From Chelatococcus reniformis (lineage in GTDB: Bacteria > Pseudomonadota > Alphaproteobacteria > Rhizobiales > Beijerinckiaceae), in NCBI RefSeq assembly GCF_014640075.1, contig NZ_BMGG01000002.1, positions 372,001-436,000 on the forward strand: a stretch of DNA of 64,000 nucleotides, written 5' to 3'. Each line of letters begins with the position of its first letter. The first letter of the stretch is position 1. Under the pieces are notes generated by a model. It had not been told where the DNA came from. It ran no database searches and saw nothing but the letters and a program-made list of their open reading frames with translations. A program made the position numbers and the translations under genes. Shown piece after piece: positions 8,274 through 20,594 of this stretch.

Positions 8274-8904
8274 TGTTGCAAAAGTTCATCCGTCTGTAGC
8301 TCGGGTCCTTGAGCGCCAGCACGTCGGCCTTGACGTTGCCGAACGTCGTGAGCGGCTTCTTGATGATGCCGTTCGCGAAGTGATCGATGACGTTCTCCTT
8401 GAAATTGTGCTCGCGCGGGTGGTGGGCGCAGACGTGGTCACGCTGCATCGGCGTGAAGTCGTCATAGGCCATGCCGAGCACGTCCATCTCCACGCCCGCC
8501 GTCAGCAGCGCGACGGTGGGGCGCATGTGCTCGGGTATGCCGGGCGTGGTGTGAAGCGCGATCGCCGCCCACACGTCCTCGATGTCGCGCTCCACCACGC
8601 CATAGCCCGTTAGGAATTGACGGGCCGCGTTGGCGCCGTCGACTTCGAAGCGCAGGTCAGGGCTCGCGTAAGCTTCCGTCAGCCCCATGTCGTGGAACAT
8701 CGCTCCGACATAGAGAAGCTCCGGGTCATAGCTGAGGCCGCGTCGCTCGCCGGCCAGCGCGCCCCACAGGAACACGCGGCGGCTATGGTTGTAGAGCAGA
8801 TCGTCCTCGCTATCGCGGACGAGTTGAGTCGCGGCCCGGGTCAGGGCGCTGTCGGGGACACGTATGCCGGCGATGATCTCGGTCAATTGACGACACTCCT
8901 TCAT
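8245..8904 (-). CDS. HD-domain metal-dependent hydrolase (cyanamide-hydratase-like)
   Basis: From the ATG at 8904 the 219-residue protein has the HD fold: YNHSRRVFLWG (first histidine), then LLYVGAMFHDMGLTEAY with the HD pair, IALHTTPGI with a third histidine, and a distal aspartate. This arrangement is seen in HD proteins annotated as cyanamide hydratase or diguanylate/phosphohydrolase-like enzymes; the actual substrate is not deducible. The longer frame to 9105 adds ~67 residues of Arg/Pro-rich sequence with no family character, so the internal start was chosen, although its ribosome-binding site is weak. Its coding end overlaps the methyltransferase end tail to tail. Confidence 0.8.
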   Translation of the reverse strand: MKECRQLTEIIAGIRVPDSALTRAATQLVRDSEDDLLYNHSRRVFLWGALAGERRGLSYDPELLYVGAMFHDMGLTEAYASPDLRFEVDGANAARQFLTGYGVVERDIEDVWAAIALHTTPGIPEHMRPTVALLTAGVEMDVLGMAYDDFTPMQRDHVCAHHPREHNFKENVIDHFANGIIKKPLTTFGNVKADVLALKDPSYRRMNFCNIILGSPWPT

Positions 8905-9103
8905 TTGGCAAGACGGGGCCGCGGCGTGAATCCACGCGCACGGGGCTGCCGTCGTCCGGGGTTCATCGGCGTCGCGCTCAGGGGACGAAGCTCGATCTGC
9001 CGGTCCTTTTGTGGTTGTTCGCAGCCGCCGTCGCAACGCGGTCTGTCCGCCGGATCGCGCCAACCGCACGGCAATTCGCGCCAGCGGCGGATTGGGGGGT
9101 GGC

Positions 9104-10069
9104 ATGGCGGTTCAGAGAGTGGCGGTCGCGATCCACGAGGGCGTCCAGGCGCTCGACGTGGCTGGTCCGCTCGACGCGTTCGCCGAAGCCAACGCGTTCA
9201 TTGCGCCCGATGACAGGTACGAGACCGTGTTGGTCGGGCCCGGCCGGGAGCCTTTGCGCGCCTCCAACGGCATGCGCATCGCCGCCGATACCAGCTTCGC
9301 GGAGGCGCAGGGCGAATTCGCGATTGTACTGGTCGCCGGAGGCCCCGCCCTTCCGCAGTCGGCGCCGGAGCCGGGGTTGACGCAATGGCTGCGCGGCGCC
9401 CCAACGCGTGCCGGCCTCTACGGCTCCGTCTGCACGGGGGCCTTCGCGCTCGGCGACGCCGGACTGCTGGACGGCCACAGGGTAACCACCCACTGGCAGA
9501 ATGCGCAGCTGCTTGCATCACGGTTTCCTGCCGCCCTGGTGGAGCACGACCGTATCCATATCCGTGACGGCCGGCTGGTGACCTCGGCCGGCATCACCGC
9601 GGGGATCGATCTGGCGCTGGCGCTCATTGGCGAGCGGCATGGGCCGCAGGTCGCCGTCGCCGTGGCCAAGCGGCTGGTCGTCGTCGCCCAGCGGCAGGGC
9701 GGCCAGTCGCAGTTCAGCCCCTACCTGACGGCGCCCGTCCACGGCGAATCCCCGATCGCCCGCGCGCAGGCCTACGTGATGGCCCACGTGGGTGACCGGC
9801 ACACGCTCCGGTCTCTGGCTCGCGAGGTCGGCATGAGCACGCGCAACTTCGCGCGTCACTTCGCGCAGGCCACCGGGGTCACGCCGCACGAGTTCGTGGA
9901 CCGCGCCAGGGTCGACGCGGCGCGGTATCTGCTGGAAGCCAGCGATCAACCGCTCAAGGCCGTGGCCCATGCGTGTGGCTTCGGGTCGGCGGACCGCATG
10001 CGCATCGTATTCGGGGAACGGCTCGGCGTGTCGCCGGCGCAGTACCGCGCCAGCTTCAGGTCAGCCTGA
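9104..10069 (+). CDS. GlxA-family transcriptional regulator (DJ-1/PfpI domain + AraC HTH)
   Basis: The N-terminal ~190 residues form a DJ-1/PfpI-like domain with the nucleophile-elbow cysteine in GSVCTGAFALGDAGLLDG and the following THWQNAQLL. The C-terminal ~100 residues are an AraC DNA-binding domain with two helix-turn-helix units (LRSLAREVGMSTRNFARHF and LKAVAHACGFGSADRMRIVF). The family typically controls catabolic or stress genes by sensing a small molecule through the first domain. The ATG at 9104 is preceded by a G-rich ribosome-binding site; the frame upstream to 9011 is Arg-rich and unlikely. The start is ~200 bases from the divergently transcribed HD-domain gene, a possible target. 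Confidence 0.9.
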   Translation: MAVQRVAVAIHEGVQALDVAGPLDAFAEANAFIAPDDRYETVLVGPGREPLRASNGMRIAADTSFAEAQGEFAIVLVAGGPALPQSAPEPGLTQWLRGAPTRAGLYGSVCTGAFALGDAGLLDGHRVTTHWQNAQLLASRFPAALVEHDRIHIRDGRLVTSAGITAGIDLALALIGERHGPQVAVAVAKRLVVVAQRQGGQSQFSPYLTAPVHGESPIARAQAYVMAHVGDRHTLRSLAREVGMSTRNFARHFAQATGVTPHEFVDRARVDAARYLLEASDQPLKAVAHACGFGSADRMRIVFGERLGVSPAQYRASFRSA

Positions 10070-10096
10070 GGTTGGTGCGAGACCTTCAGCAGATCG

Positions 10097-10132
10097 AGCC
10101 GCCTCCGAGCCGTTCCCGGCCCGGAGGCGGCT
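10097..10132. terminator. Perfect 11-bp hairpin between convergent genes
   Basis: AGCCGCCTCCG (10097-10107) pairs perfectly with CGGAGGCGGCT (10122-10132) across a 14-base loop. It lies between the ends of the GlxA-type regulator and katG, and so is probably a shared terminator, though there is no run of T. Confidence 0.65.
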
Positions 10133-10151
10133 GCTTGACCCCCCGAGCTGG

Positions 10152-12781
<2,630 letters not shown>

Positions 12782-12838
12782 AGCTACAGCATAGCTTCTA
12801 ATTTTACTAATTCAAGATAGCTAGTGACTAAAATTTAG
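12782..12838 (-). promoter_or_regulatory. AT-rich promoter/operator region of furA-katG
   Basis: The 57 bases upstream of the furA start are strikingly AT-rich for this genome and contain TTGAATTAGTAAAATTAG on the coding strand, with imperfect dyad symmetry as expected of a Fur/PerR-type box. This is a position-based inference; no exact consensus match is claimed. Confidence 0.5.
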
Positions 12839-12966
12839 GGCATCCACGGCGCGGACGAAAAGCTTGGCTGGGGTCGGGGAGATGCGGGCGACAGCTTGGC
12901 AGGGGCGAACGACGCCTTCATGAACCTGCGCGCGGCGGGCAGGGCGAGAAACGGCGCGAGCGCGGC

Positions 12967-14557
<1,591 letters not shown>

Positions 14558-14992
14558 CCCCAAGGGCAGGGCCGCGGCGACGGGACGGTCCGCGACGGCG
14601 AGCGAGGTCATCGGGGCGGGTGCCGGTGATGTCGGTTGGGCGAGGCATGCGCGGCGCGCCCAGGCTTCGTCTCGACCTCGGTGCGGCGGGGGACGACCGG
14701 CTTTCGCGCGGCGCGTGGTGGAACGTCACCAGGCGCGTCCGCTGCGCAAGCCATGTTCCGTTCGCAGATTCAGAACGCCGGATTTCCTGGCACCGGGTTG
14801 GGGGCGCGGCGCAAAGCATGCGAGCATCTGGGTGCGCTTTCGCGTGATCGCGCGGCGCTGGACTGAACCGCACGGGATGCCGGCCTCCACATATTCTGCA
14901 TCGCCTCCGCCACCGCGACGGAGGGTTCCGCAAACTGATCAGCGAGGGCCACGCATGGCCCGCCGCGACGTTCATCGAGGAGAAGACAGACC
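14558..14992. other. Intergenic stretch, no supported gene
   Basis: Overlapping short frames exist on both strands but none shows a domain or a good start. The last 20 bases contain the GAGGAGAA ribosome-binding site of the pirin gene. Confidence 0.5.
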
Positions 14993-15955
14993 GTGAGCTG
15001 GAGCCCATGCCCCGACCCCACACTCGGCGATCGCGCGACAGCCGAGGCGGTCGAAATCCTGATCGTGCCGCGCGCCGTCGATCTCGGCGAGATGGAGGTC
15101 CGCCGTGCCCTGCCGTCGATCAAGCGCCAGATGGTCGGACCCTTCATCTTCTTCGATCAGATGGGACCGGCCGAGTTCCTCACCGACCAGGGCATCGATG
15201 TGCGTCCGCATCCGCATATCAATCTGGCGACGCTGACCTACCTCTTCGAGGGCGAGATCTTGCATCGCGACAGCCTTGGCACCGAACAGACGATCCGGCC
15301 CGGCGCGGTCAATTGGATGCGGGCCGGCCGCGGCATCGTCCATTCTGAACGCACGAGCGTTGAGCGCCGGCGAAATGGTCAGCGCCTGTTCGGCATCCAA
15401 ACCTGGATGGCGCTGCCCGAGGATCGCGAGGAAGATGATCCCGCGTTCCTGCATCACGGCGCCGAGTCCCTGCCGCTGATCGAGGCCGACGGGGTGACGG
15501 CGCGTCTGATCGCGGGCAGTGCGCTAGGGGAGACTTCACCGCTGCAGACGGCGTCCGAGACGCTCTATGCCGACGTTCAGTTGGCGCAAGGCCGGTCAAT
15601 GCCGATCGATGCCGTCTACGAAGAACGCGCGCTCTATACCATCTCGGGCGAGATCGATGTGGCGGGCGACAGCTTCGGGGCCGCGCAACTCCTCGTGCTG
15701 CGAGCGGGGGACGCGATCACCGTCAAGGCCCGGTCGGACGCGCGCTTCATGCTGTTCGGCGGCGCGCCGCTGGGCGGCCCGCGCTACATCTGGTGGAACT
15801 TCGTCTCCTCGCGGCGCGAGCGGATCGAGGCCGCCAAGGAGGAATGGGCGCGCGGACGCTTCGATACCGTCCCCGGCGACGAGGCCGAGTTCATACCGCT
15901 GCCCGACAAGAAGGATCCCCCGCAGCGCGCTACGGGAGGTGTGTTCTACCCCTGA
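14993..15955 (+). CDS. Pirin family protein (bicupin)
   Basis: 320 residues with the two-cupin pirin architecture. The N-terminal metal site is given by RPHPHINLATLTYLFEGEILH near residue 68 and by GIVHSERTS near 114. The C-terminal cupin is degenerate. Pirins bind iron or act as quercetin 2,3-dioxygenases, and some act as redox-linked cofactors; the role here is not set by context. The start is GTG at 14993, supported by GAGGAGAA about 10 bases upstream. Confidence 0.9.
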   Translation: MSWSPCPDPTLGDRATAEAVEILIVPRAVDLGEMEVRRALPSIKRQMVGPFIFFDQMGPAEFLTDQGIDVRPHPHINLATLTYLFEGEILHRDSLGTEQTIRPGAVNWMRAGRGIVHSERTSVERRRNGQRLFGIQTWMALPEDREEDDPAFLHHGAESLPLIEADGVTARLIAGSALGETSPLQTASETLYADVQLAQGRSMPIDAVYEERALYTISGEIDVAGDSFGAAQLLVLRAGDAITVKARSDARFMLFGGAPLGGPRYIWWNFVSSRRERIEAAKEEWARGRFDTVPGDEAEFIPLPDKKDPPQRATGGVFYP

Positions 15956-16240
15956 CGCAGGCACGATCAGGGAACTGGCGCCATGCCGGGCGGCCGGGAG
16001 GACCGGCCCTCCTGCGAATATCGCGCCCGCACTGCGCGGGCGCCGCGCCGGGCGAGCGACTGAACGAGCGGCACCGTTCATGCCAGCGAGCCCCAACGCT
16101 GCCAGGGAGAAGCGGAGCTGGAGCGTAACCGCCGCGCCGAATTCAGTCTCTTTAGCAAGTCATCAAGATAAAAGAATTTGACCTGAGCCTAATCCTGTTC
16201 CGATCCGGGTCTACTTCTGGCGGTCGTGCGCTCGGCTGGG

Positions 16241-16271
16241 AGCCCTCCGGAGCCTTCGTCTCCGGAGGGCT
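16241..16271. terminator. Strong 12-bp hairpin at the 3' end of the VOC dioxygenase gene
   Basis: AGCCCTCCGGAG (16241-16252) pairs perfectly with CTCCGGAGGGCT (16260-16271) across a 7-base loop, starting 6 bases beyond the VOC gene's stop. On the plus strand it is followed by TTCGTT, so it may work in both directions. The 285 bases between it and the pirin gene hold no supported gene. Confidence 0.7.
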
Positions 16272-16276
16272 TTCGT

Positions 16277-17224
16277 TCAACTGAGCGGTCGCAGACCTGC
16301 CTCGATGGATGCGCGCCGGTCCTCGAGGAAGGGCGGCAGGGAGAGGCGCTCGCCAAGGGTTTCCAGCGGCTCGTCCACGGCGAAGCCCGGCCCGTCGGTC
16401 GCGATCTCGAACAGGATCCCATTCGGCTCGCGGAAGTAGAGCGAGCGGAAATAATAGCGCTCGACCTCCCCGGAGCTCGGAACGCGGAGCTCCGAAAGCC
16501 GCGCGGCCCAGTTGTGGATCGCCGGCACGTCGGGCGTGCGGAACGCCACATGATGCACGGCGCCTGCGCCTTGGCGCGCCGCCGGCAAGCCCGGCTGGAC
16601 CGCGACATGCAGCTCTGCTGCCGGGCCGCCTTGGCCCATGCTGAAGACGTGCACCTGCCCCTTGCCGTCCGGCGCGGGATAGTCGCGGATCCGTTCCATG
16701 TTGAGGACGGGGGTCAGGATCGCCTCGGTCGGCTTGAGATCCGGCACCGAGATGGTGATGGGGCCGAGACCTCGGATCTGCCGGGCGGAGGGGACGGGAC
16801 TGCGTGCCCAAGGGCGAGCCGCGCCGAACCCGCCGTCGTCCACAAGCCGGAAGCGCTGGCCTTCCGGATCCTCGAAGTCGAGCCCGGCGCGCCCGTCGAC
16901 CACGGCGATCTCGCTCGCCGTCGTTCCGGCTTCCTTGAGACGCGCGGCCCAGTATTCCAGGCTCTCCTCGCCCGAGACCCGCAACCCGGTGCGGCTGATC
17001 GAATGGGTGCCACGCCGCTCCCGCGCCGCCGGCCAATCGAAGAAGGTGAGATCCGTGCCCGGCGTCGCTTCGCCGTCGGCATAGAACAGGTGATAGGCGC
17101 TCGTGTCGTCCTGGTTGACGGTCTTCTTGACGAGCCGAAGGCCCAACGTTTCAGTGTAGAACCGCTTGTTGTCCGGGGCGTTCGCGGTGATTGCCGTCAG
17201 ATGATGGATGCCGGTCAGTTGCAT
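16277..17224 (-). CDS. VOC-superfamily ring-cleaving dioxygenase (glyoxalase fold)
   Basis: About 315 residues with two glyoxalase/VOC modules. The first begins [21 protein letters not shown] (metal histidine in GIHHLT) and contains [15 protein letters not shown]; the second contains [16 protein letters not shown] and ends with the metal glutamate in [13 protein letters not shown]. This pattern is that of the MhqO/MhqA (catechol/hydroquinone dioxygenase) group. The ATG at 17224 was chosen because AAGGAG lies 8 bases upstream; a GTG 9 bases earlier overlaps that site. It is divergent from a LysR gene 138 bases away, which is likely its regulator, probably responding to quinone-like compounds. 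Confidence 0.9.
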   Translation of the reverse strand: MQLTGIHHLTAITANAPDNKRFYTETLGLRLVKKTVNQDDTSAYHLFYADGEATPGTDLTFFDWPAARERRGTHSISRTGLRVSGEESLEYWAARLKEAGTTASEIAVVDGRAGLDFEDPEGQRFRLVDDGGFGAARPWARSPVPSARQIRGLGPITISVPDLKPTEAILTPVLNMERIRDYPAPDGKGQVHVFSMGQGGPAAELHVAVQPGLPAARQGAGAVHHVAFRTPDVPAIHNWAARLSELRVPSSGEVERYYFRSLYFREPNGILFEIATDGPGFAVDEPLETLGERLSLPPFLEDRRASIEAGLRPLS

Positions 17225-17362
17225 GGGGACCACTCCTTGTCTCTTCGGGCGAATGTCGTCGACCTCGACGCATGGGGTTAGAGCGGTGCGGCTGGACCTG
17301 GCGTTCGCGATTCTCGAACAGGCGCGTGGTCTTAATTTCGAGCGAACACCATCGGATTTTCC

Positions 17363-18277
17363 ATGAAGTGGACCGTCGAAGAGCTAAGAACCTTCCTCGA
17401 CGTGATGGAGGTTGGCACGGTATCCGCGGCGGCCGCGCGAGCGAATCTGTCGAAATCCGTCGTCAGCAAGCGCATCGCCGATCTCGAGGCGGCCCTCGGG
17501 GCGGCTTTGTTCCAACGCCATGCCGGGCGGATCACGCCGACCGAGACCGCCGCGGAGCTCGCCTCGCGGCTGCGTCCCGCACTGGCCGAGATCACGCACA
17601 CGCTCGAGAGCGCGGCGTGGGGCATGGCGGGCCTGCGTGGCGGCCTTTCAATTTCCGCGCCGATGAGCTTCGGCATCCGCCATTTGAGCCCGGCGATCGC
17701 GGATTTCGCGCGCCGCCATCCGGACCTGGAGATCTTGATCGACTACGATGATCGCTTCATCGACTTGGCCCGCGGCCGTTTCGACCTGGCGGTGCGCATC
17801 GGCCAGATGCCCGATTCCGGCCTCATTGCGCGCAAGCTCTGCGAGGACCCCCGCGTCGTCTGCGCAAGCCCCGAATATGTCGCCCGCCGCGGTGCCCCGA
17901 CCGGCCTCGCCGATCTGACCGAGCATCCCTCGATCGGCTATTTCAACATCCAGTCGGCGCAGCTCTGGCAATTTCTGGACGACAGGGGCGGCGTGGTCGG
18001 TGTGCCCATGCAGGGGCGGATATCCGCCAACAACGGCGAAGCGATGCGCGATATGGCGATCGCCGGTCTGGGCGTGACGATCGTGCCTCTGTTCATCGCC
18101 CATGACGCGCTCGCCGACGGCCGCCTGGTTCGCCTGGTCGACCATCTGACGCCCGTGCCCTTGCCGATCTCGGCCGTCTGGCCCCCGGTGAAGCCGATGC
18201 CGATGAAGCTTCGCGCCATCGTCGACCACCTGGCCGAGACGTTCGGGACCGCGCCGCCATGGCGGGCCGAGCGTTAG
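17363..18277 (+). CDS. LysR-family transcriptional regulator
   Basis: 304 residues. The N-terminal winged helix-turn-helix spans ~1-60 ([20 protein letters not shown], then [20 protein letters not shown]), followed by the substrate-binding-like effector domain ([19 protein letters not shown] onward) with the C-terminal half of two lobes. It belongs to the DsdC/AaeR-like group common in proteobacteria. It is divergent from the VOC dioxygenase gene, the standard arrangement for a LysR regulator and its target. The stop codon lies inside the left end of an intergenic repeat. Confidence 0.92.
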   Translation: MKWTVEELRTFLDVMEVGTVSAAAARANLSKSVVSKRIADLEAALGAALFQRHAGRITPTETAAELASRLRPALAEITHTLESAAWGMAGLRGGLSISAPMSFGIRHLSPAIADFARRHPDLEILIDYDDRFIDLARGRFDLAVRIGQMPDSGLIARKLCEDPRVVCASPEYVARRGAPTGLADLTEHPSIGYFNIQSAQLWQFLDDRGGVVGVPMQGRISANNGEAMRDMAIAGLGVTIVPLFIAHDALADGRLVRLVDHLTPVPLPISAVWPPVKPMPMKLRAIVDHLAETFGTAPPWRAER

Positions 18278-18379
18278 AGCATTTCCGCGTTTCTTCGAAT
18301 CGCCGAAATACTCTATCTGTTTGTTTTATCGCGTTTTCTTCACGCGAACCGGCGTCCACTTCGCTCGAAAGCGCCCTAG
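18274..18379. repeat. Rhizobiales-type intergenic repeat (TAGAGCATTTCCGCG...)
   Basis: Begins TTAGAGCATTTCCGCGTTTC, has an AT-rich centre (GTTTTATCGCGTTTTCTTCA) and ends CGAAAGCGCCCTA, with related ends. This is the familiar dispersed repeat of Hyphomicrobiales genomes. It touches the LysR stop codon and may act as its 3' structure. A partial relative is seen at 26697-26746. Confidence 0.7.
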
Positions 18380-18552
18380 GACGGTTCGGTCCGGCATTCC
18401 ACCCGGCCGTCTGCGGTCGCCGGACGGCGCGTGATGCCGCGGTTCGGCGGGCTCGTCGCCCGACACGCCGGGAACGACGACACCCTCCTGAGCTGGCGCA
18501 GCCGCGCGGGGCAACATCACGCGGCGCAGGGGCATCGGCGTGAGCGATCCGA

Positions 18553-18578
18553 CCATTGAAATGGACCACTAAATGGTC
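18553..18578. promoter_or_regulatory. Palindromic operator of the toxin-antitoxin module
   Basis: Two adjoining dyads: CCAT-TGAA-ATGG (18553-18564) and GACCA-CTAAA-TGGTC (18564-18578), the latter with perfect 5-bp arms. They lie 41 bases before the antitoxin start, the usual place for antitoxin autorepression. The sharp AT-rich change from the flanking DNA fits a promoter. Confidence 0.6.
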
Positions 18579-18618
18579 TAAATGTGTGGACGGCGAAAGT
18601 TCAGGCCAAGGCGGTGCG

Positions 18619-18876
18619 ATGCAGATTTCGGTGACCGAAGCGAAGGGCCAACTCACTGAGCTGGTACGACGCGCCGAGGCGGGAGACGAGGTCATCCTCA
18701 CGCGTCACGGTCATCCCGCCGTGAGGCTTGTTCCAGTTAAGCCCGTGGTCGACGCGAAATCCCGCAAGGCGTTGCTCGATGCGGTCCGTGCGTCTGCTGC
18801 GGCGAAGGCGACTGCCGGACCGAGCGCGGCGCGCAGCCAGGATTTCCTCTATGGTGACGACGGCCTTCCCGGATGA
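18619..18876 (+). CDS. Phd/YefM-family antitoxin, 85 aa
   Basis: The N-terminal ~50 residues carry the Phd/YefM pattern: MQISVTEAKGQLTELVRRAE, then GDEVILTRHGHPAVRLVPV. The C-terminal part (residues ~55-85) is the flexible toxin-binding tail ending DFLYGDDGLPG. The ATG at 18619 was chosen as it begins the domain exactly; the longer frame from 18556 would start inside the operator. It overlaps the toxin gene by four bases (ATGA). The protein neutralises the toxin and, with it, represses the operon through the upstream palindromes. Confidence 0.93.
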   Translation: MQISVTEAKGQLTELVRRAEAGDEVILTRHGHPAVRLVPVKPVVDAKSRKALLDAVRASAAAKATAGPSAARSQDFLYGDDGLPG

Positions 18877-19259
18877 TTGCCGTCGACACGTCCGCGCTCA
18901 TGGCGATTGCGCTGAATGACACGGAGGCGGAAGCCTGCGCCGCCGTGCTCGAAGCCGAAGAACGTCTGCTGATCTCCGCCGGCACGGTTGCTGAAGCTCT
19001 GATCGTCGCCCGACGACGTAATGTCGGCGAAGAGGTGGGGCGCCTGGTCGATGGGCTCGGGTTCGAGATCGTCAGTGTGACGCCGGCTTCGGCACGACGC
19101 ATCGCCGATGCCTACGAGAAATGGGGGAAGGGCGTTCACCCGGCGACGCTTAATTTCGGGGACTGCTTCGCCTATGAGGTGGCGAAGGAGCACGGATGTC
19201 CCCTGCTCTATGTGGGAGAGGATTTTAGGCGGACCGACATCGAAAATGCTCTTCGATGA
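18873..19259 (+). CDS. vapC: VapC-type PIN-domain ribonuclease toxin, 128 aa
   Basis: A PIN domain with all four acidic metal ligands: D5 (IAVDTSALM), E41 (TVAEALIV), D97 (NFGDCFAYEVAK) and D117 (YVGEDF). The length and the GDCFAYEVA segment fit VapC toxins, which cut specific tRNAs or rRNA. The partner is of the Phd rather than the VapB type, a common mixed pairing. The four-base overlap makes antitoxin translation precede toxin translation. Confidence 0.93.
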   Translation: MIAVDTSALMAIALNDTEAEACAAVLEAEERLLISAGTVAEALIVARRRNVGEEVGRLVDGLGFEIVSVTPASARRIADAYEKWGKGVHPATLNFGDCFAYEVAKEHGCPLLYVGEDFRRTDIENALR

Positions 19260-19693
19260 GAGCGAAGCAACGCAGCTGGCAGCAGCTAAGCATGGCGCTG
19301 TCCCTCTCACCTCGTCGTGACATGCCGCGAGTGGGCAGATGCCAAGCGCGAGAGCTTTCCCAATCGCTCGGAGCTGACGTGCGTGCGAGCGCCTTGCGGA
19401 GTTTGATGGCCCTATTCACCGCACGACGGGCGGTGAATAGGCTGCCTGAGGAGAATACGCTCGCACGCGTGAGGCGGCATGTCTCCCCTTCGACCTCTGG
19501 AAAAAAGGGGTGCAGCGTCAGCCCCTTATCCAGAAGGGACAATTCGTTTGGCGAGCATCTCGGCCGGTGTCTCGAGCCTTCCACGTCAAGCCCTAAAGTG
19601 GCCTCCTATCGACGTTGCCCGCGAAGCGCCTTCGGTTTGAATTGGTCTCCGTCGGTGACGGAGATGAAGAAGAGCCGGTTCACTCGTTCCTCG
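19260..19693. other. Geneless stretch with a perfect hairpin at 19409-19439
   Basis: No frame here shows a domain. CCTATTCACCGC (19409-19420) and GCGGTGAATAGG (19428-19439) form a perfect 12-bp stem with a 7-base loop and no T run. A weaker dyad lies around 19500-19545 (CCTCTGG...CCAGAAGG). Confidence 0.6.
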
Positions 19694-20377
19694 TCAGGGA
19701 CGGTCCTCCATCTTCCGTAGGCGGATAGCGACCTGCGTGCGGTTCTTGGCGTTGAGCTTCCGCAGAATGTGCTTCACATGCACCTTGACCGTGCCCTCTG
19801 ACATATCGAGCTCGTGGGCGATCAGCTTGTTCGGCAATCCCCGGCTGATGGCGTGCGCCACCTCTAGCTGACGCGGCGAGAGCGACGGGCCCTGTTCAGT
19901 GGCGGTCAGTGCATGGACCTCGTCAGCCGCCGGCGCCGCGGCGAGCGTGCTCGCGGGAATGAAGGTCCCGCCGGCGCGAACGAGTTCCAGGACCTTGGCG
20001 ACGATCTCGATTCCCATGCTGGCTGCTGGCAGGAATGCCCGTGCGCCGCCATTCATCACGTGTGCGATCAGTTCCGCATCCTCGCAGTCGGACATGACCG
20101 CGACCGGAGGCGACCCGGGTCGTTCCACCACCTGCCGCAACCGCTCGCTGAAGACCTCGTCTTGCGGCGCCTTTCCCGAAGCCCACTGCACGAGCAGAGA
20201 CGTCCGCGTGGCGACGTGGCTCTGTGCCCATTCGGGGACGCTCTCGAAGGCCACGAACTCGCGCGTGGGATCGATCGCCTGCAGCGAGGCGAGCACGCAT
20301 TCGCGAAAGAAGGTCCGACTTTCGATCAGAACTGTGCACTCTCCCGACGAACTGGTGCGCTTAGTCACGCCGGGCAT
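19694..20377 (-). CDS. LuxR/NarL-type regulator with an atypical receiver, 227 aa
   Basis: The N-terminal ~125 residues have the layout of a response-regulator receiver (VLIESRTFFRECVLASLQA, then PPVAVMSDCEDAELI, then GARAFLP, LVRAGGTFIP). The acidic pair at the first strand is replaced by E-S, the phospho-acceptor aspartate position reads LLVQWAS, and the switch lysine is missing, so classical phosphorylation is unlikely. The C-terminal LuxR helix-turn-helix (SPRQLEVAHAISRGLPNKLI, then GTVKVHVKHILRKLNAKNRT) is intact. There is no sensor kinase nearby. It is a paralogue of the gene at 51937-52677. Confidence 0.88.
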   Translation of the reverse strand: MPGVTKRTSSSGECTVLIESRTFFRECVLASLQAIDPTREFVAFESVPEWAQSHVATRTSLLVQWASGKAPQDEVFSERLRQVVERPGSPPVAVMSDCEDAELIAHVMNGGARAFLPAASMGIEIVAKVLELVRAGGTFIPASTLAAAPAADEVHALTATEQGPSLSPRQLEVAHAISRGLPNKLIAHELDMSEGTVKVHVKHILRKLNAKNRTQVAIRLRKMEDRP

Positions 20378-20536
20378 CGGCGAGAGGCGTACTTAGAGAT
20401 GTCACCATTCAAACCCGAAAACGGCGGCGGAGCCTGGCGAATTGCGCGGCGCGGCGGCAAGCGCGTTTGCACGCGCGACGGCCCGCTCCCGAGGGAGCAT
20501 TGGGCACCAAGCTAATGCGAGGCCGGGGATTGCACC

Positions 20537-20552
20537 TCCCCCAAACGGGGGA
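20537..20552. promoter_or_regulatory. Palindrome between two LuxR regulator genes
   Basis: TCCCCC-AAAC-GGGGGA is a perfect 6-bp dyad in the 217-base gap between the two leftward LuxR genes, upstream of the first one (19694-20377). It could be an operator; there is no direct support beyond symmetry and position. Confidence 0.35.
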
Positions 20553-20594
20553 TGGGCCGAACGAGTGATACGTTGGGCGCCGGATATCTCCCAG

